DNA of 64,000 nt from Eopsaltria australis (taxonomy: Eukaryota; Chordata; Aves; Passeriformes; Petroicidae): assembly GCA_034509425.1 (NCBI GenBank), contig JAVTVJ010000369.1, positions 465,501 through 529,500 of the forward strand. Reading direction: 5' to 3'. The position numbers and the translations under genes were made by a program. The number at the start of each line of letters is the position of its first letter. Position 1 is the first letter of the stretch. The notes below the pieces were generated by a model that saw only the letters and a program-made list of their open reading frames with translations, searched no databases and had not been told where the DNA came from. Shown here piece by piece: positions 20,610 through 32,798 of the stretch.

Positions 20610-21449
20610 GTGGGACACCAAAGAAATCCTTTAGAATTCCTGATTGATACCGGAGCCCAAATTTCTCTAATCAGTCTCACAGAGGCTGCAAAATTAAACC
20701 TACATTTTAAAAAGAAAAGGATCTATTTAACTGGCTTTAATGGAAACCGCACCACAGCTTATATTGCTAAAGTCTGTTTGTGGTTACCTGGAGAAAAACA
20801 GATGACTTCACATATGTTTGCAATTGCTGATCATGAAGAAAATATTCTAGGATACGATATCCTTCAAGGAAAAATTTGGCAATTACCAGATGCAACTGTG
20901 TGGTCTTTTGGGTCAGCAGAAGCATCACGCAGTAATCTCTTTGGGAAAAATAAAAAAATCCACCTTCTAAAAGTGGCCCCAATATTCCCTGCCTCTGCTG
21001 TAACTAATGTCAAACAATACCCTATACCCCTTGCAGCCAAACAAGGGATAACTAAAGTAATTAAAAATTTAGAACAGAGGGACATCATATTTAGAACACA
21101 CTCTGCATATAACTCCCCTGTCTGGCCGGTGAAAAAACTAGATGGGAGCTGGCATTTAACGGTTGATTACCAGAGACTTAACACAAACACAGGGCCTTTG
21201 ACTGCAGCTGTCCCAAACATTGCAAATTTCACTGCTACACTGCAAGCATCAGCACACAAGTGGATGGCAGTGTTAGACATAAAGGACATATTTTTTATGG
21301 TACCTATTCAGGAAGAAAATAAACCCCAATTTGCATTTACTTGGGAAGGAACACAATACACATTTAATCGTCTTCCCCAGGGATATAAACACTCTGCAAC
21401 TATCGCTCACAATGCTTTAGCAGAACTCCTACAGCAAATAAAAATCTAG
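20610..21449 (+). pseudogene. pro-pol: Provirus A protease and RT N-terminal half
   Basis: The frame begins with a retropepsin ('FLIDTGAQISLIS', near residues 10-22) and a 'LGYDIL' block. RT follows with 'SPVWPVKKLDG', 'TVDYQRLN', 'VLDIKDIFFMVPI' and 'LPQGYKHS'. It stops at TAG 21447-21449, just before the active-site block. That block reads 'YIDYVL' in the continuing frame, so the second catalytic Asp of YxDD is replaced by Tyr as well. The AAVP block between the TVDY and VLDI motifs supports class III. Confidence 0.8.
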
Positions 21450-22313
21450 GAAGGAGTACAACTTTACCAATACATTGATTATGTGTTAGTAGGGGGGGAA
21501 GAAGAAAACGCAGTGAGACTTACAGCATAAGACATATGGAATAAACTGAATGAAGAGGGAATAGAAGTGCCCTCAACTAAGTGTCAAGGACCCTCTAAAG
21601 AAGTTAAATTCTTGGGTACTTGGTGGGTAGCAGACCAAGCTGTAATTCCAAATGAAACAATTACAAAATTGGATGCTTTATCTACTCCCACAGCAAAAAA
21701 GGAACTGCAACAAATCATGGGTACTCTGGGGTACTGGAGAAATCATGTCCCTGGATTTTCTATAATAGCAAAACCCTTCTACACACTAATGAAGAAACAT
21801 CAAAAGTGGGAGTGGTTAGATAACCACAAACAAGCTTTACAAACACTAATAGAAGAATTGAAAACATACCAATCACTCGGACCAGTTCACCCCAGTGATC
21901 CTATAATAGCTGAATGGGGTTTTGCTGAACATGGAACTTAGTGTAATTTGTTTCAAAAGGAACCACACAGGCCAAAACGACTGCTAGGGTTTAGTTCCAC
22001 AGCATTAAAAGACACTGAAAGAAGATACACTGATTGGGAAAAGGGATTGTTATCTCTCACTAGAGCCCTCAAACAAGTAGAAAAAATTCAACAGCAGCAG
22101 CCTGTAACAGTTCAAAGGCCTTTCAATTTGCTAGCCAACATTAAAAAAGGCAATGCTCCTCCTGAGGGCATAGCTCAAAGACCCACAGTTCACAAGTGGT
22201 ATGCATATCTCTCAGGGATCACAGATCAAATGAATGTTACTGAAGGGCCAACAAAACCTACAAGATTACAGATAACTGACTCCAGACATGTTAGCTTTGC
22301 AGCAACCTTATAA
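21450..22313 (+). pseudogene. pol: Provirus A RT C-terminal half, thumb and connection
   Basis: Two open stretches (21567-21941 and 21948-22313) in the same general alignment cover RT thumb and connection. They include 'KEVKFLGTWW' and 'LQQIMGTLGYWRNHVPGF', interrupted by stops at 21527-21529 and 21939-21941. A frame change near 22290-22313 leads into RNase H. The region is inactive. Confidence 0.7.
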
Positions 22314-23101
22314 ATGCAGTCCTATATTGGATGCTTCTGCCTTTACTGCGAATTCCAAAGTAAAAGGGGTTTGGTTTACCGATGCCTCAGCTAAGCGAGT
22401 TAATGGTAACTGGAAGTACAGGACAGTAGCCCTAAATATTGAAACAGGAGTGGAAGTGATAGAAGAAGGACTAGGAAGTGCACAGGTAGGAAAGTTGAAA
22501 GCTGTGTTACTGGCAGTAAAAGAAAATGCGGAAACAGTATATGTAGATTCATATGCTGTATGGGCTGGTGCTACACAGTGGTTGTGTCAGTGGGAAGCAT
22601 TAGATTGGCAAGTAAATGGGAAAGCAGTTTGGCAGAAAGAAGATTGGAAGTGGTTGTTATTGCAGGCTCAGTCTCGACAAATCCAGATAGGCTGGGTTAA
22701 AGCCCATGCGAATGACCAAGCCTTACAAACTTACTGGAACAACAAAGTAGATCAGCTAACAAAAATCAAAAAACTAGAAATTGATGAATTAGAGGACTTA
22801 CAACATTGGTACCATTTAGGTGAATGGTTGCATTGCAAATTGAGTCACACTGGGCAAGAAGCCCTATTTTTTGCAGCACAAAGCAGAGGTTGGCCAATAA
22901 CCAGGAAGATGTGTAAAGACATTCTCACACAGTGTCCTCAGTGCCAGCTGAGACTTAAACAAAATCACCCAGACTTGGCACCACCCTTACACATCAAGAA
23001 TAATAAAACACTCTGGTCAACCTGGCAAATAGATTATATCGGACCTTTAAAGGCATCTAATGGTTACAAGTACATACTGACAGGTGTGGAAGTTATATCT
23101 G
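22288..23101 (+). pseudogene. pol: Provirus A RNase H and integrase N-terminal part
   Basis: RNase H shows 'WFTDASA', 'GKLKAVLLAVKE', 'VYVDSYAVW' and 'VDQLTKI', the four acidic positions in order. Integrase begins with a zinc-binding 'HCKLSH...CPQC' and the core strand 'WQIDYIGPL' (first catalytic Asp). The frame is cut at 23101 by provirus C and resumes at 29605. Confidence 0.8.
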
Positions 23102-23562
23102 TGATAGCGTAGGGGTTAAGTGATTTTGGGGTTGGTGGTGGTTTAGGTTGTGGGAACGATAGGCCTGGAGGTAGACCTTAGGTATTGTTCTGTTAGGAAA
23201 ATACCCATGGGAACTGCACCTGTGTGCTTCTCTGTGATGAATACTCGTGACAAGATTAATGAAATGATTGAGTAGAAAATAGGAGTAAGAATAATAACTC
23301 ACTTGCAACAATCCTGAGAAATGTAAGGGGGTAGTCAGAGAGGGGGGCTGAAACCTATGGTTGAGTGAAAACAATGTATTCGATAGAGTGGTGTAGAATT
23401 AATGATTAACTGATGATTATAAGCTAGTTATGGTATAAATGTAACCATTTTTCGAACCCATGGTGGAGCTTGATTTGGGTCCGAAAGACCCCTGCTCCCA
23501 GGGCCCTTTTATTAAAGCACCCATATAATCATTCCGTGATTATGTGTTTTCTTACGCTAACA
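23102..23562 (+). repeat. Provirus C 5' LTR
   Basis: It begins TGATAGCG and ends CTAACA, with an AATTAATG-rich U3. It is followed after three bases by a primer site beginning TGGCGACCC at 23566. That site resembles an Arg-type primer but I could not assign the tRNA. Confidence 0.92.
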
Positions 23563-23696
23563 TTTTGGCGACCCACATGGGACCCTGTGAGCAATGCTGA
23601 GGACCCCGCGACCTGATCACGCTCCAACCGGCACCGAGGGATTCTCGGGGAGCCCATCGGCGCCGCGGCCCTCCGCCGTTCACAACGTCCCCGGGA

Positions 23697-23705
23697 GAGG
23701 TAAGG
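23697..23705 (+). promoter_or_regulatory. Likely splice donor in the C leader
   Basis: GAG|GTAAGG at 23697-23705 is a good match to the vertebrate donor consensus and lies between the primer site and gag. C has no env, so it has no obvious use now. Confidence 0.45.
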
Positions 23706-23854
23706 TGCTTTAATTCTGGTCTGGTTGCCTGCCTGTAAGACGCGGCAAAAGCTACGCTTGGTTGGGCTAAGGAATTCCTGGTAAATGCCTAGGCGCCGTC
23801 CGTAAGTCAATTGCGAAAGCATTGCAGGGTCGGCAGTGGTGATTCTGTAGTAAT

Positions 23855-24865
23855 TTGGAGAAGCTAAAAGGGATTTTGGGTGGCAATGCTCCTATATCGC
23901 ATGCTTCTCCTTTGGGGTGTTTGTTGGCACACTGGAAACAAGGTCATTTTGGTCCAGCATTACGTAAGGATAAGCTTATTGATTATTGTAACATTCAGTG
24001 GCCGAAATATGTTTTGTGTGATGGGAAAAGGTGGCCAGAAAACGGGTCTTTGCAATTTGATTTGATTTCTCACTTATTGTTGTTTTGTAAGCAAGAGGGA
24101 AAATTGGATGAAATGCCTTATATTGATTTGTTTTTCTATTTATGGGAAGAACCGGAATGGCTGGCGGAGGAAGGCTTAACTGTTACTATAGTACCTAACA
24201 ATGACAAATGTGTGGCATGTGTTCAGGGGAAACGTTGTATAGAAAACCTGGCAGTGAATGAAAGTTTAACTCGAAAAGATGACATGGAGGGTGACTTATT
24301 GGTAGCTCCAGCAACATCAAAGGGACCAAGCTTTACTTCATCTGTTCCCATTTCACCTAACCCAGCTACTCCTTCCTTTGTCACGGACCCACTTACCCCT
24401 CCTGCTCACAGGTACTCCCCTTCCCCGTCTCCACCTGCCCATCAATACCCATCACTATACCCACCTCTCCCACCAACACCTGATACCCCTTTCCCACCTA
24501 CGCCTCCTTTGGGACCCCAAGAAAATTTTCCCCTTCCCCACACTCCTGACCAGGACACCACAGTATTGCCATTACCTAGAACTAACCAAAGTTTAGTTAC
24601 AGTACGGGGGAACAGGGGAGAGGGTGCAGAAGGAGTTGATAGTAGTGAAAGTGATGAGGATGGACCAATAGCCCACCGGACACGCTCCAGATTAGCCCCA
24701 GGTTGGCCCAGGACAGGGAGGGGTCAGTCAAAGGCAGATGAACAGAAGAAAACAGTAATTGCTCCTTTAAGACAAGGGGTGGGGATGGAAGCGCCAGTTT
24801 TTGTAAAAATACCATTCTCTCCGGGTGACCTAGTAATATGGAAGCAGTCAGCCGGGACTTATTGA
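23855..24865 (+). pseudogene. gag: Provirus C gag: matrix, Pro-rich region and start of capsid
   Basis: The frame is open from about 23855 but no ATG sits where gag should start (TTG there), so the start codon seems lost. The matrix-like domain is followed by a Pro/Thr/Ser-rich stretch (about residues 160-250) holding late-domain-like 'PPLPPTP', and then 'GPIAHRTRS', which precedes capsid as in E. It ends at TGA 24863-24865 inside capsid, where E reads Ser. Downstream gag continues in the same alignment from 24866. Confidence 0.75.
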
Positions 24866-26332
24866 GAGAACCCTGACAAAGTAGCTAGAGTGGTGAAAAT
24901 GATTATGAAAACTCAGAACCCAGACTGGGATGATATCCAAGTAATATTAGACACCCTAATGGACTCTAGTGAGAAGGAGATGGTGTTTAGGGCAGCGAAG
25001 AACCGGGCGAGGGAAGATATCCGTCAGGGGCTGGTGACGGGGACTCTAGATAATAATTTTCCCTCTGAGGATCCATTGTGGGACCCTAACAACCCTCTTG
25101 ACATGAGGAAGCTAAGGAGATACCAAGAGTGGATTCAAATAGGAGTTCAAAATGCTATACCTAAGACTATGAATTGGGCTAAGTTATATGAAATCAGGCA
25201 GGAGAAGGAGGAATCTCCCACTGCATTTTTAGAGAGACTCAAAGAGGCGGCCAGGAAGTACACCGACCTACAGGTAGACACAGAACAAGCTAAAGTTCAA
25301 CTTGCTTTTATCTTTTTCGGTCAATCACAGGATGATATTAGAAAGAAGTTACAGAAACTGGAAGGGGAAGAGTTAAGAAATTTAGACAAATTACTGGAGG
25401 TAGCTTGGAAAGTTTACAATAACAGGGACAAGGAAATTAATAAAAAGCAGGGACGGCTCTTGGCAGTGTTACAAGGGAATTCAAGGGGAGGTACCAGGGG
25501 GGGCCGAGGCAGAAGAATGGGGAGAGGCAGGTTTGGAAGGGGCCGCGGGAGACCATTGGCTTTTGATGAATGTGCTTATTGCCATCTCCCTGGGCACTGG
25601 AAACGAGAGTGCCCGAGCCAGTTAGGCCAAGGTCATCAGTTCCAGCAGGAAGAGGTTGCCAAGGTAATGGTATTATATTCTGGAACAGGGTCAACTGTAT
25701 CACAGGAGCCTATGGTGACAATACAACTTGGGGAAAAAGCTGTGAAATTTTTAATAGATACTGGAGCTACGCTTTCAGTTTTAAATAATCTAGAGGGGCA
25801 GATCGGGAACAGATCCACCACAATAGTTGGGGCCACAGGGAAGGAGGAAAATCGGCCATTCCTGCAACCCCTAGATTTGTGTTTTGGGAACAAAGTGTTA
25901 ACTCATGAATTCTTGTATGTCCCAGAATGTCCCATCCCCCTCTTGGGCAGGGACTTGCTGGCAAAGCTGGATGCAGTAATAACTTTTGAGAATGGGGAAT
26001 TGTTGATGAAAATACCAGAGTCAAACACGGGAAAAGTTCTAATGATAAAAGAGAAACCAGTCCCAGCAATTCCTAAAGAAATAGAAGATGCAGTAATACC
26101 CTCAGTATGGGAAACGGAGATACCTGGAAAATCTAAGTTAGCACAACCAGTCCACGTAGAGCTAAAAGAGGGAGCAAAGATCGTACAAATCAAACAGTAC
26201 CCAATAAAACCAGAGGCACGGCAGGGAATAGCAAAGACTATTGATAAATTTCTAAAATATCAGATTTTAGAGGAATGTGAATCAGAATATAACACACCAA
26301 TATTTCTGGTGAAGAAACCCAATGGGGATTAG
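24866..26332 (+). pseudogene. gag-pro-pol: Provirus C capsid, nucleocapsid, protease and RT start (one frame)
   Basis: The frame continues capsid ('MKTQNPDWDD', then 'ESPTAFLERLKEAARKYT'), an Arg/Gly-rich linker, one knuckle 'CAYCHLPGHWKREC', a retropepsin 'FLIDTGATLSVL' with 'LLGRDLL', and the RT start ('KQYPIKPEARQG'). No stop separates nucleocapsid and protease. It ends at TAG 26330-26332, a premature stop in RT where E reads through; another in-frame TAA follows near 26422. Capsid type and zinc-knuckle number are gammaretroviral. Confidence 0.82.
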
Positions 26333-29065
26333 AGGCTAGTACAGGACCTAAGGGCAATAAATGAAATAACCAAGGACATATACCCTGTAGTTGCTAATCC
26401 TTATACATTGTTGGCATCCGTATAAGAGATATACAAGTGGTTTACTGTAGTTGATTTAAAAGATGCCTTTTTCTGCATTCCCCTTGACAAAGAAAGCAGG
26501 AAGCTATTTGCCTTCAAATGGGAAAATCCAGAAAACGGAAGAAAGACCCAGCTTGCCTGGACCCAACTTCCCATGGGTTACAAAAACTCCCCAACCCTAT
26601 TTGGGAAACAACTGGCAAAGGAGCTAGAGATCTGGACCAACCAGGGACAGGTACCGAGAGATCAATACCTTTTGCTACAATATGTAGATGATATACTAAT
26701 AGCCACAGAAGAAAAGGCAACCTGCATTAAGGTAACAATTGAGATTTTGAACTCACTGGGCATGGGAGGATACAAAGTGTCCAAGGGAAAAGCACAAATT
26801 GCCCAACAGACTGTAATTTACCTGGGATGTGAAATTGCACAAGGACAAAGAAAACTAGGTACTAACCGTATCCAAGCTATTTGTGCTATTCCAGAGCCCC
26901 GGAATCTTCACGAGCTGCGAGTCTTCTTGGGGATGGCAGAGTGGTGCCGCCTATGGATCATGGACTATGGACTCATTGCCAAACCCCTGTATGAAGCCCA
27001 GAAGACGCAGCCGTTCAGCTGGGGCAAAGCACAGAAAGAAGCCTTCCTGAAATTGAAAGAAGCACTGACAATGGCTCTGGCGTTAGGATTACCTGATTTG
27101 TCCAAGGACTTTCAACTGTTCGTGCATGAAAGGCAACGCCTGGCACTGGGAGTCCTGACCCAACATCTGGGGAGCTGGAAAAGGCCGGTAGGCTATTTCT
27201 CCAAACAGCTGGACAATGTAAGTGCTGGGTGGCCTGCATGTCTGAGAGCAGTTGCAGCCACTGTCATACTGATACAAGAAGCCCAGAAACTCACAATGAG
27301 AAAGCACATAGATGCCTATGTGCCGCACATGGTCACCACTGTTTTAGAGCAAAAGGGGGGCCACTGGCTATCTCCGAGCAGGATGATAAAATTCCAGGTA
27401 ATCCTGACCGAGCAGGATGATGTCACACTAAAGACAACTAACCTTTTGAATCCAGCCTTGTTCCTAGGTACTACAGCTGAGGAAGGCCCACTAGAGCATG
27501 ACTGCATAGAGGTAATAGAATACACCTACTCAGCGAGAGAAGACCTGAAAGACGTCCTGCTGGAGCAACCGGACTGGGAGTTATTCACAGACGGAAGCAG
27601 CTTCATGGAGAATGGGACCAGATATGCTGGATACGCGGTAACAACAATCAGTACTGTAGTAGAAGCGAAAGCACTACCACCAAATACATCTGCCCAGAGA
27701 GCAGAACTAGTGGCCTTAACCAGAGCATTAGAATTGAGTGAAGGGAAGAAGGTAAATATTTGGACTGACTCCAAATATGCTTTCGGGATCGTCCACGTAC
27801 ATGGGACACTGTGGAAAGAGAGAGGGTTGCTATCCTCCCAGGGAACACATATCAAACATCAAGATGCAGTTCTGCAATTGATAAAAGCAGTACAAAAACC
27901 CGAACAAGTAGCAATTATACACTGCAAAGCACATCAATCAGGGAACATCAAGATCTGTGAGGGCAATCGAAAGGCAGACTGGACAGCCCGACAGGCTGTT
28001 CGAGAGGTGCAAATAGCAATGGCATTGATACCCACAAAGCTTAATGTATCTCAATTCAATCTACCTACAGAACCGAAATATTCAACAGAAGATGAGAAGC
28101 TGGGACATCTACTAAATGCACAGAAGAATTCAGCAGGGTGGTATGTAATTACACAAGGACAAATAGTGCTACCCCCCATGATAATGAGAGAAGTCCTACA
28201 GATGAAACACGAGTGTCACTGGGGAGCAGAAGCATTGGTAAAAATGTTAAAACAAAATGTAATCTCAGTACGGATGCTAACAATGGCAAAATCAATAATG
28301 TCAAAATGTGAAATTTGCTTGAAAACTAATCCCGTAGCTAGACGACAAGCACAGTTAGAGAGACTCCGAGTAGGGATAGAACCAGGAGATTACTGGCAAG
28401 TAGATTTTGTAGAATTACCAAAAACTCAAGGGTACAAATATCTGTTGGTGGGGGTTGACACATTTTCAGGATGGCCTGAAGCCCTTCCCTGTCGCACCAA
28501 TCAGGCAAAAGAAACAGTAAAGTGGCTACTGCAGGAGATAATTCCCAGGTTTGGGGTACCTTTAGGGATATCTTCAGACAGAGGTCCTCACTTTGTAGCT
28601 ACTGTAGTGAAAGAAGCGAGCAGGTTACTGGGGATAGCTTGGGACCTCCACGCACCATGGAGACCACAATCAAGTGGACAGGTAGAGAGGATGAACCAGA
28701 CATTAAAGAGACAGATCAGCAAAATATGCCAGGAAGCCAAATTGCAGTGGCCACAAGCTTTACCTATAGCACTTCTGAGAATTAGAGTGAAACCAAGAAG
28801 CGGAATGTCTGTAAGCCCTTACAAAATATTATATGGGAAACCATATGAATCTCCTGAGCCCAACCCATCTGCCTGTCGACGGAAAGTTTTCAGCATACTA
28901 AAAAGAGAAATACAGAAGAAAACATCCTGGAACCGAAGAATCATGCGAGCACTGACACGAAGCAAGGCTCCACGACCTGCGTTATCCTTGAATTCCTCGA
29001 GTTGTGACAACATCCAGGACAACGCTGATGACAACCCAGGATTTGAAGACGAACATCCAGTATAA
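26333..29065 (+). pseudogene. pol: Provirus C reverse transcriptase, RNase H and integrase
   Basis: After the two early stops the frame is open from before 26573 to 29065. RT has 'VVDLKDAFFCIPL', 'LPMGYKNSP' and 'YVDDILIA'. RNase H has 'LFTDGSSF' and 'IWTDSKYAFG'. Integrase has H/C zinc residues, 'DYWQVDFVEL', 'SSDRGPHF' and 'SSGQVERMNQ' (D, D, E). The expected C-terminal SH3-like domain is missing. After 'YKILYGKPYESP' the residues do not match E, which suggests the deletion that removed env starts here. Confidence 0.82.
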
Positions 29066-29138
29066 ATTCAGAAACAAAGGACTATATTGAATGAAAGCAT
29101 TTACACCTATAAAGTGAAAATACTTTCAAAGGGGGGAA

Positions 29139-29600
29139 TGATAGCATAGGGGTTAAAGTGATTTTGGGGTTGGTGGTGGTTTAGGTTGTGGGAACGATAG
29201 GCCTGGAGGTAGACCTTAGGTATTGTTCTGTTAGGAAAATACCCATGGGAACTGCACCTGTGTGCTTCTCCGTGATGAATACTCATGACAAGATTAATGA
29301 AATGATTGAGTAGAAAGTAGGAGTAAGAATAATAACTCACTTGCAACAATCCTGAGAAATGTAAGGGGGTAGTCAGAAAGGGGGGCTGAAACCTATGGTT
29401 GAGTGAAAACAATGTATCCGATAGAGTGGTGTAGAATTAATGATTAACTGATGATTATAAGCTAGTTATGGTATAAATGTAACCATTTTTCGAACCCATG
29501 GTGGAGCTTGATTTGGGTCCGAAAGACCCCTGCTCCCAGGGCCCTTTTATTAAAGCACCCATATAATCATTCCGTGATTATGTGTTTTCTTACGCTAACA
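29139..29600 (+). repeat. Provirus C 3' LTR with preceding purine tract
   Basis: It starts TGATAGCA directly after the polypurine tract 'aaaggggggaa' (29128-29138) and ends CTAACA. The target duplication TCTG follows. Confidence 0.92.
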
Positions 29601-29604
29601 TCTG

Positions 29605-30161
29605 GACTATTAAAGGCCACAAAAAGCAGACATGCCAATGCAGAAACAACTGTCTCAGGGCTTAGCAACTGGTTCTCCAGTATCCTTATTCCAAACTCTA
29701 TACAAAGTGACAATGGATCACACTTCCCCAGTGTGGTAGTACAGGATTGGGCCAAAGAAGAATGTATCAAATGGGTTTTCCATACACCTTATTATCCCCA
29801 GGCAAATGGGATTGTAGAACATGCCAATGGATTACTGTAACATTATCTCAAACCACACAAGCCTGGGTGGGATAAAAGACTACCTTTGGCACTGTAACAA
29901 ATAAATAACCAGTATGGGCCTATGGGCAGCCCGGTTTCATGAGCTTTCCTGAGTCCTATATCTTTTGAAGCAAGTCCAAATAACAAAACTGAAACTTTTC
30001 AAAATAGCTTAACGGTGGGCCAACCAGTCATGGTAAAATTACCTCAAATTGGAATTGTACCGACTCTAACAGACACCCGAGGGTCGATGGCCTGGGTAGC
30101 TACTGATTCTGGTGGCCACCAAAACAGAATTATCTCTCGCTGGGTATTCCCCACATTCTAA
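29605..30161 (+). pseudogene. pol: Provirus A integrase, C-terminal part
   Basis: The integrase frame interrupted by C resumes with the second catalytic Asp ('IQSDNGSHF') and the glutamate block ('QANGIVEHANG'). It then has stops at 29837-29839 and further on, and finally a C-terminal 'RWVFPTF' ending at TAA 30159-30161. It would have joined viral DNA to host DNA but is dead by multiple nonsense changes and the 6.5-kb insertion. Confidence 0.8.
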
Positions 30162-30660
30162 ACCACCCGTGTTTCTGCAATTAGCCTAATTTTGCTCTGA
30201 ACAAAACCAATTTCCCAATGAAGCCTCCTAAACTAGCCCTACACTGCCCCCGTGTGGCAACAATGAATATAGCGCTGAATTTACAACTAGAGGCCAAAAG
30301 GAGAACCACTAGTATAACTCTGAAAAACATATCTATTATTGCTTAAGTTCTGCTGTTTTAGTTTCTCTAATAATCTTGAATGTTTAAGAATATCCTCACC
30401 AGATAGAAGACTAGGTGTATGACCCGTTGTGAGGAAGAGAACCGCTCATCCAACAGAAGCAAAGACTGTTCACTACCTACACAACTGTGAAAAGTACAGA
30501 GACTCTTGGACTCCAAAAACCAAAAAACACCAACTCCACACATAGAAGAACCTACAAGACTAAACCACACCAATCAGTAAATCTATTGTATTCAAAAATG
30601 TTAATGATGATATTGCTTACATTGTTATATTAACAAATCAATATTTTTAATGCTGAATGG

Positions 30661-31905
30661 CTGATTAGCCACCCTGACAAAACTTTACGATTAGCCATTA
30701 TGAATGGAAAACTAAAACCCAATGTCACTATTCCTAAAAACCAACCCAACCTAACTCAAATAGAATAAATGCTACCTGACCCCTGGAAGAAAGACTCCCA
30801 TCTAAAATTAATGCAAGCTGTGATACTGGTAACAAATAGCAGCGATTGCTAGATATGCTCTCGGTTCCCTACTCACTCAGATGAAAGTGTTCGGATAGTG
30901 GGAATCCCCACACCAAACATATTTTCTAAGGGCATTTCTCCTGCCAAATTGATGCTCCTTCTAGAAGGAAAAACAGTCCAAACCTTTGTAGACCAACAAG
31001 TCCTAACAGTCGATGTAATAGCCATAGAAACTTCCTGTATCCACAGATGCCTACGGAAGCCAGGGGTAACTCCACGCCAAAAATTAGATTTACCTGAGTG
31101 TCACTCAGGGATCATGGTAGGAATCTATCCCAAGTGCCACTCATATCTAGATGTAACTATAAAAGGCATTTTAACCACACAGTGATGGTCTATTCCAGAC
31201 AATATGGGATACTATTGGCTTTGTGGAAATCAAGCTAGAAAAGCTCTACCCCCCAGATGGCATGGAATATGCACCATTGGAACTGTAGTCCCAGAGATAG
31301 ATGTCATTGATAAATCAGAATTCCCCAGGGGACACCTACAATCCTTTATGATGAGATACAAACGAAATTTAAACCCCTTGGTTGAAAGATCCACCAGTTT
31401 CCATAGATTTGTGAGAGGGTTCCTACCATGGTTAGGAGTGCCTGAATTGGAACAAGCAATAGTAAATATATCTGGAATCATTGAACAAATAGAAAATCGA
31501 ACAAATGATGCAATCAGTGCTTTACAACAAGAAGTTACCAGTCTCTCAAAAGTAGTAAAGCAAAACCAAATGGCTTTAGATTTACTTTTGGCTTCCAAAG
31601 GTGGGGTATGCACAGTTATCAATACTAGCTGCTATGTATACATTGACAAAAGTCTAAGAATACAGACTGATTTAGAGAAAATTAGAAAAAACACTAGAAT
31701 CTTACATGAAATCCAAAAGGATCAAGAAACAGATATATTTGATTGGATAACCTCATGGATCCCAAATCTAAACACATTTATGAGAAAACTGATTGGTGTA
31801 ATAATTGTGGTTCTAACATTAATGTTTAGTGTATGGGTCATATTCCAAATTTGTAAAATTGCATTCAATAAAATATGTAAGTCTAGTGATAACCATTTTC
31901 TATAA
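30661..31905 (+). pseudogene. env: Provirus A small env-like gene
   Basis: Two decayed stretches form an Env resembling that of provirus E. The surface-subunit CWIC-type motif is broken: the Trp codon is TAG at 30850-30852 between two Cys codons. Residues around 31204-31905 form a TM-like subunit with 'GYYWLCGNQA', 'GVPELEQAIVNISGI', a coiled-coil, 'LLASKGGVC', a CX6C followed by Tyr rather than the second Cys, and a hydrophobic anchor. The surface part is short. An env in a class III element points to acquisition by recombination. Confidence 0.75.
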
Positions 31906-32798
31906 AAGTCCCAAAGAATGAGTTTGCATGTTTATTTAATATTAACACCCTATTTAGCACTATTGAAGTACCAAATTATTTAATAATTTAGTTATTTTAA
32001 TTTAGTTGTTTTAGTTGATGTTTATATATATATCTTATAATTTTACAAATATCACTGTAGAATATTTGTACCTTTACTCTGATTGTCACAGTGGATGAAA
32101 GGGGCTTCACCCTTAATGTAACATTGACTTGGATTTTCAAAATCAACTTTGATTATATCTCCCTTTCTACCTCTTCAAGGTAGAACATAAATAAAATTGA
32201 ACTTCAGCAGATCCTTAATTCCCCTGAGACGATCAAACCATTATGTACTACAATATATATATATGTTTTTTGCTTAAATTGTTGTAGAATTGTCTAACGC
32301 TTATTATCTTAAGCAAACAAAATTTCACTAAAGAAAAGGACTGGACCAGAAACAGAAGGAGAAATGAAAGAAATCACCAACCAATCACTGAACTGCTTCA
32401 GTCACTACAACCAAATAACTACCTCCATAAATTCTCCTTTGTTCCTGATTTACATTTCATACTCCTGTGGCTTCAAGATTCACGGGGTGGAGGAACAACC
32501 TACCCTACATGGACTAATAGATGAACTGCCCTTAAACCAACATGTACACTCTGATTGTAATACCATATCTTACATGTATAGGTGTTACAAAAACTGAAAC
32601 AACAACAGGTGCTCCCTATCAATGTAATACAACATCTTTTGAAGAAATAGTACAACCTAGGAAAACGACGAATATCAAAAATACGCAAGGATAGTGCGCA
32701 CATATATGAAAGTGTATTCTTTTATAGCATGGAGGTAAGAGATACCTGCACTATCACTCCATGAGATAAAACCAGTGACTCTAAGTCACGGGGTGGAT
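31906..32798 (+). other. Non-coding 3' region of provirus A
   Basis: About 890 bp of AT-rich sequence lies between env and the 3' LTR, with short TA runs near 32025 and 32255. I see no gene. A weak purine-rich tract 'acggggtgga' abuts the LTR. Confidence 0.6.

Larger units (their letters stand above)
7137..20634. repeat. Direct tandem repeat unit, copy 3, containing provirus B
   Basis: Removing provirus B and one copy of its 6-bp target duplication (9819-18478) leaves exactly 4838 bp, the length of copy 2. Unlike the other copies this one continues at its right end into genuine A pro-pol (20635 onward), so it is the copy joined to the rest of provirus A. Confidence 0.9.
23102..29600 (+). mobile_element. 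Provirus C, gammaretrovirus-like, no env
   Basis: LTRs of 461 and 462 bp flank gag-pro-pol. A perfect 4-bp target duplication TCTG lies at 23098-23101 and 29601-29604, the length typical of gammaretroviruses, and it sits within A integrase. LTRs differ by about 6 substitutions and one indel. Pol runs nearly up to the 3' purine tract and no env is present. The NC-to-protease region has no stop codon. The protein sequence is closest, within this window, to provirus E. Confidence 0.92.
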
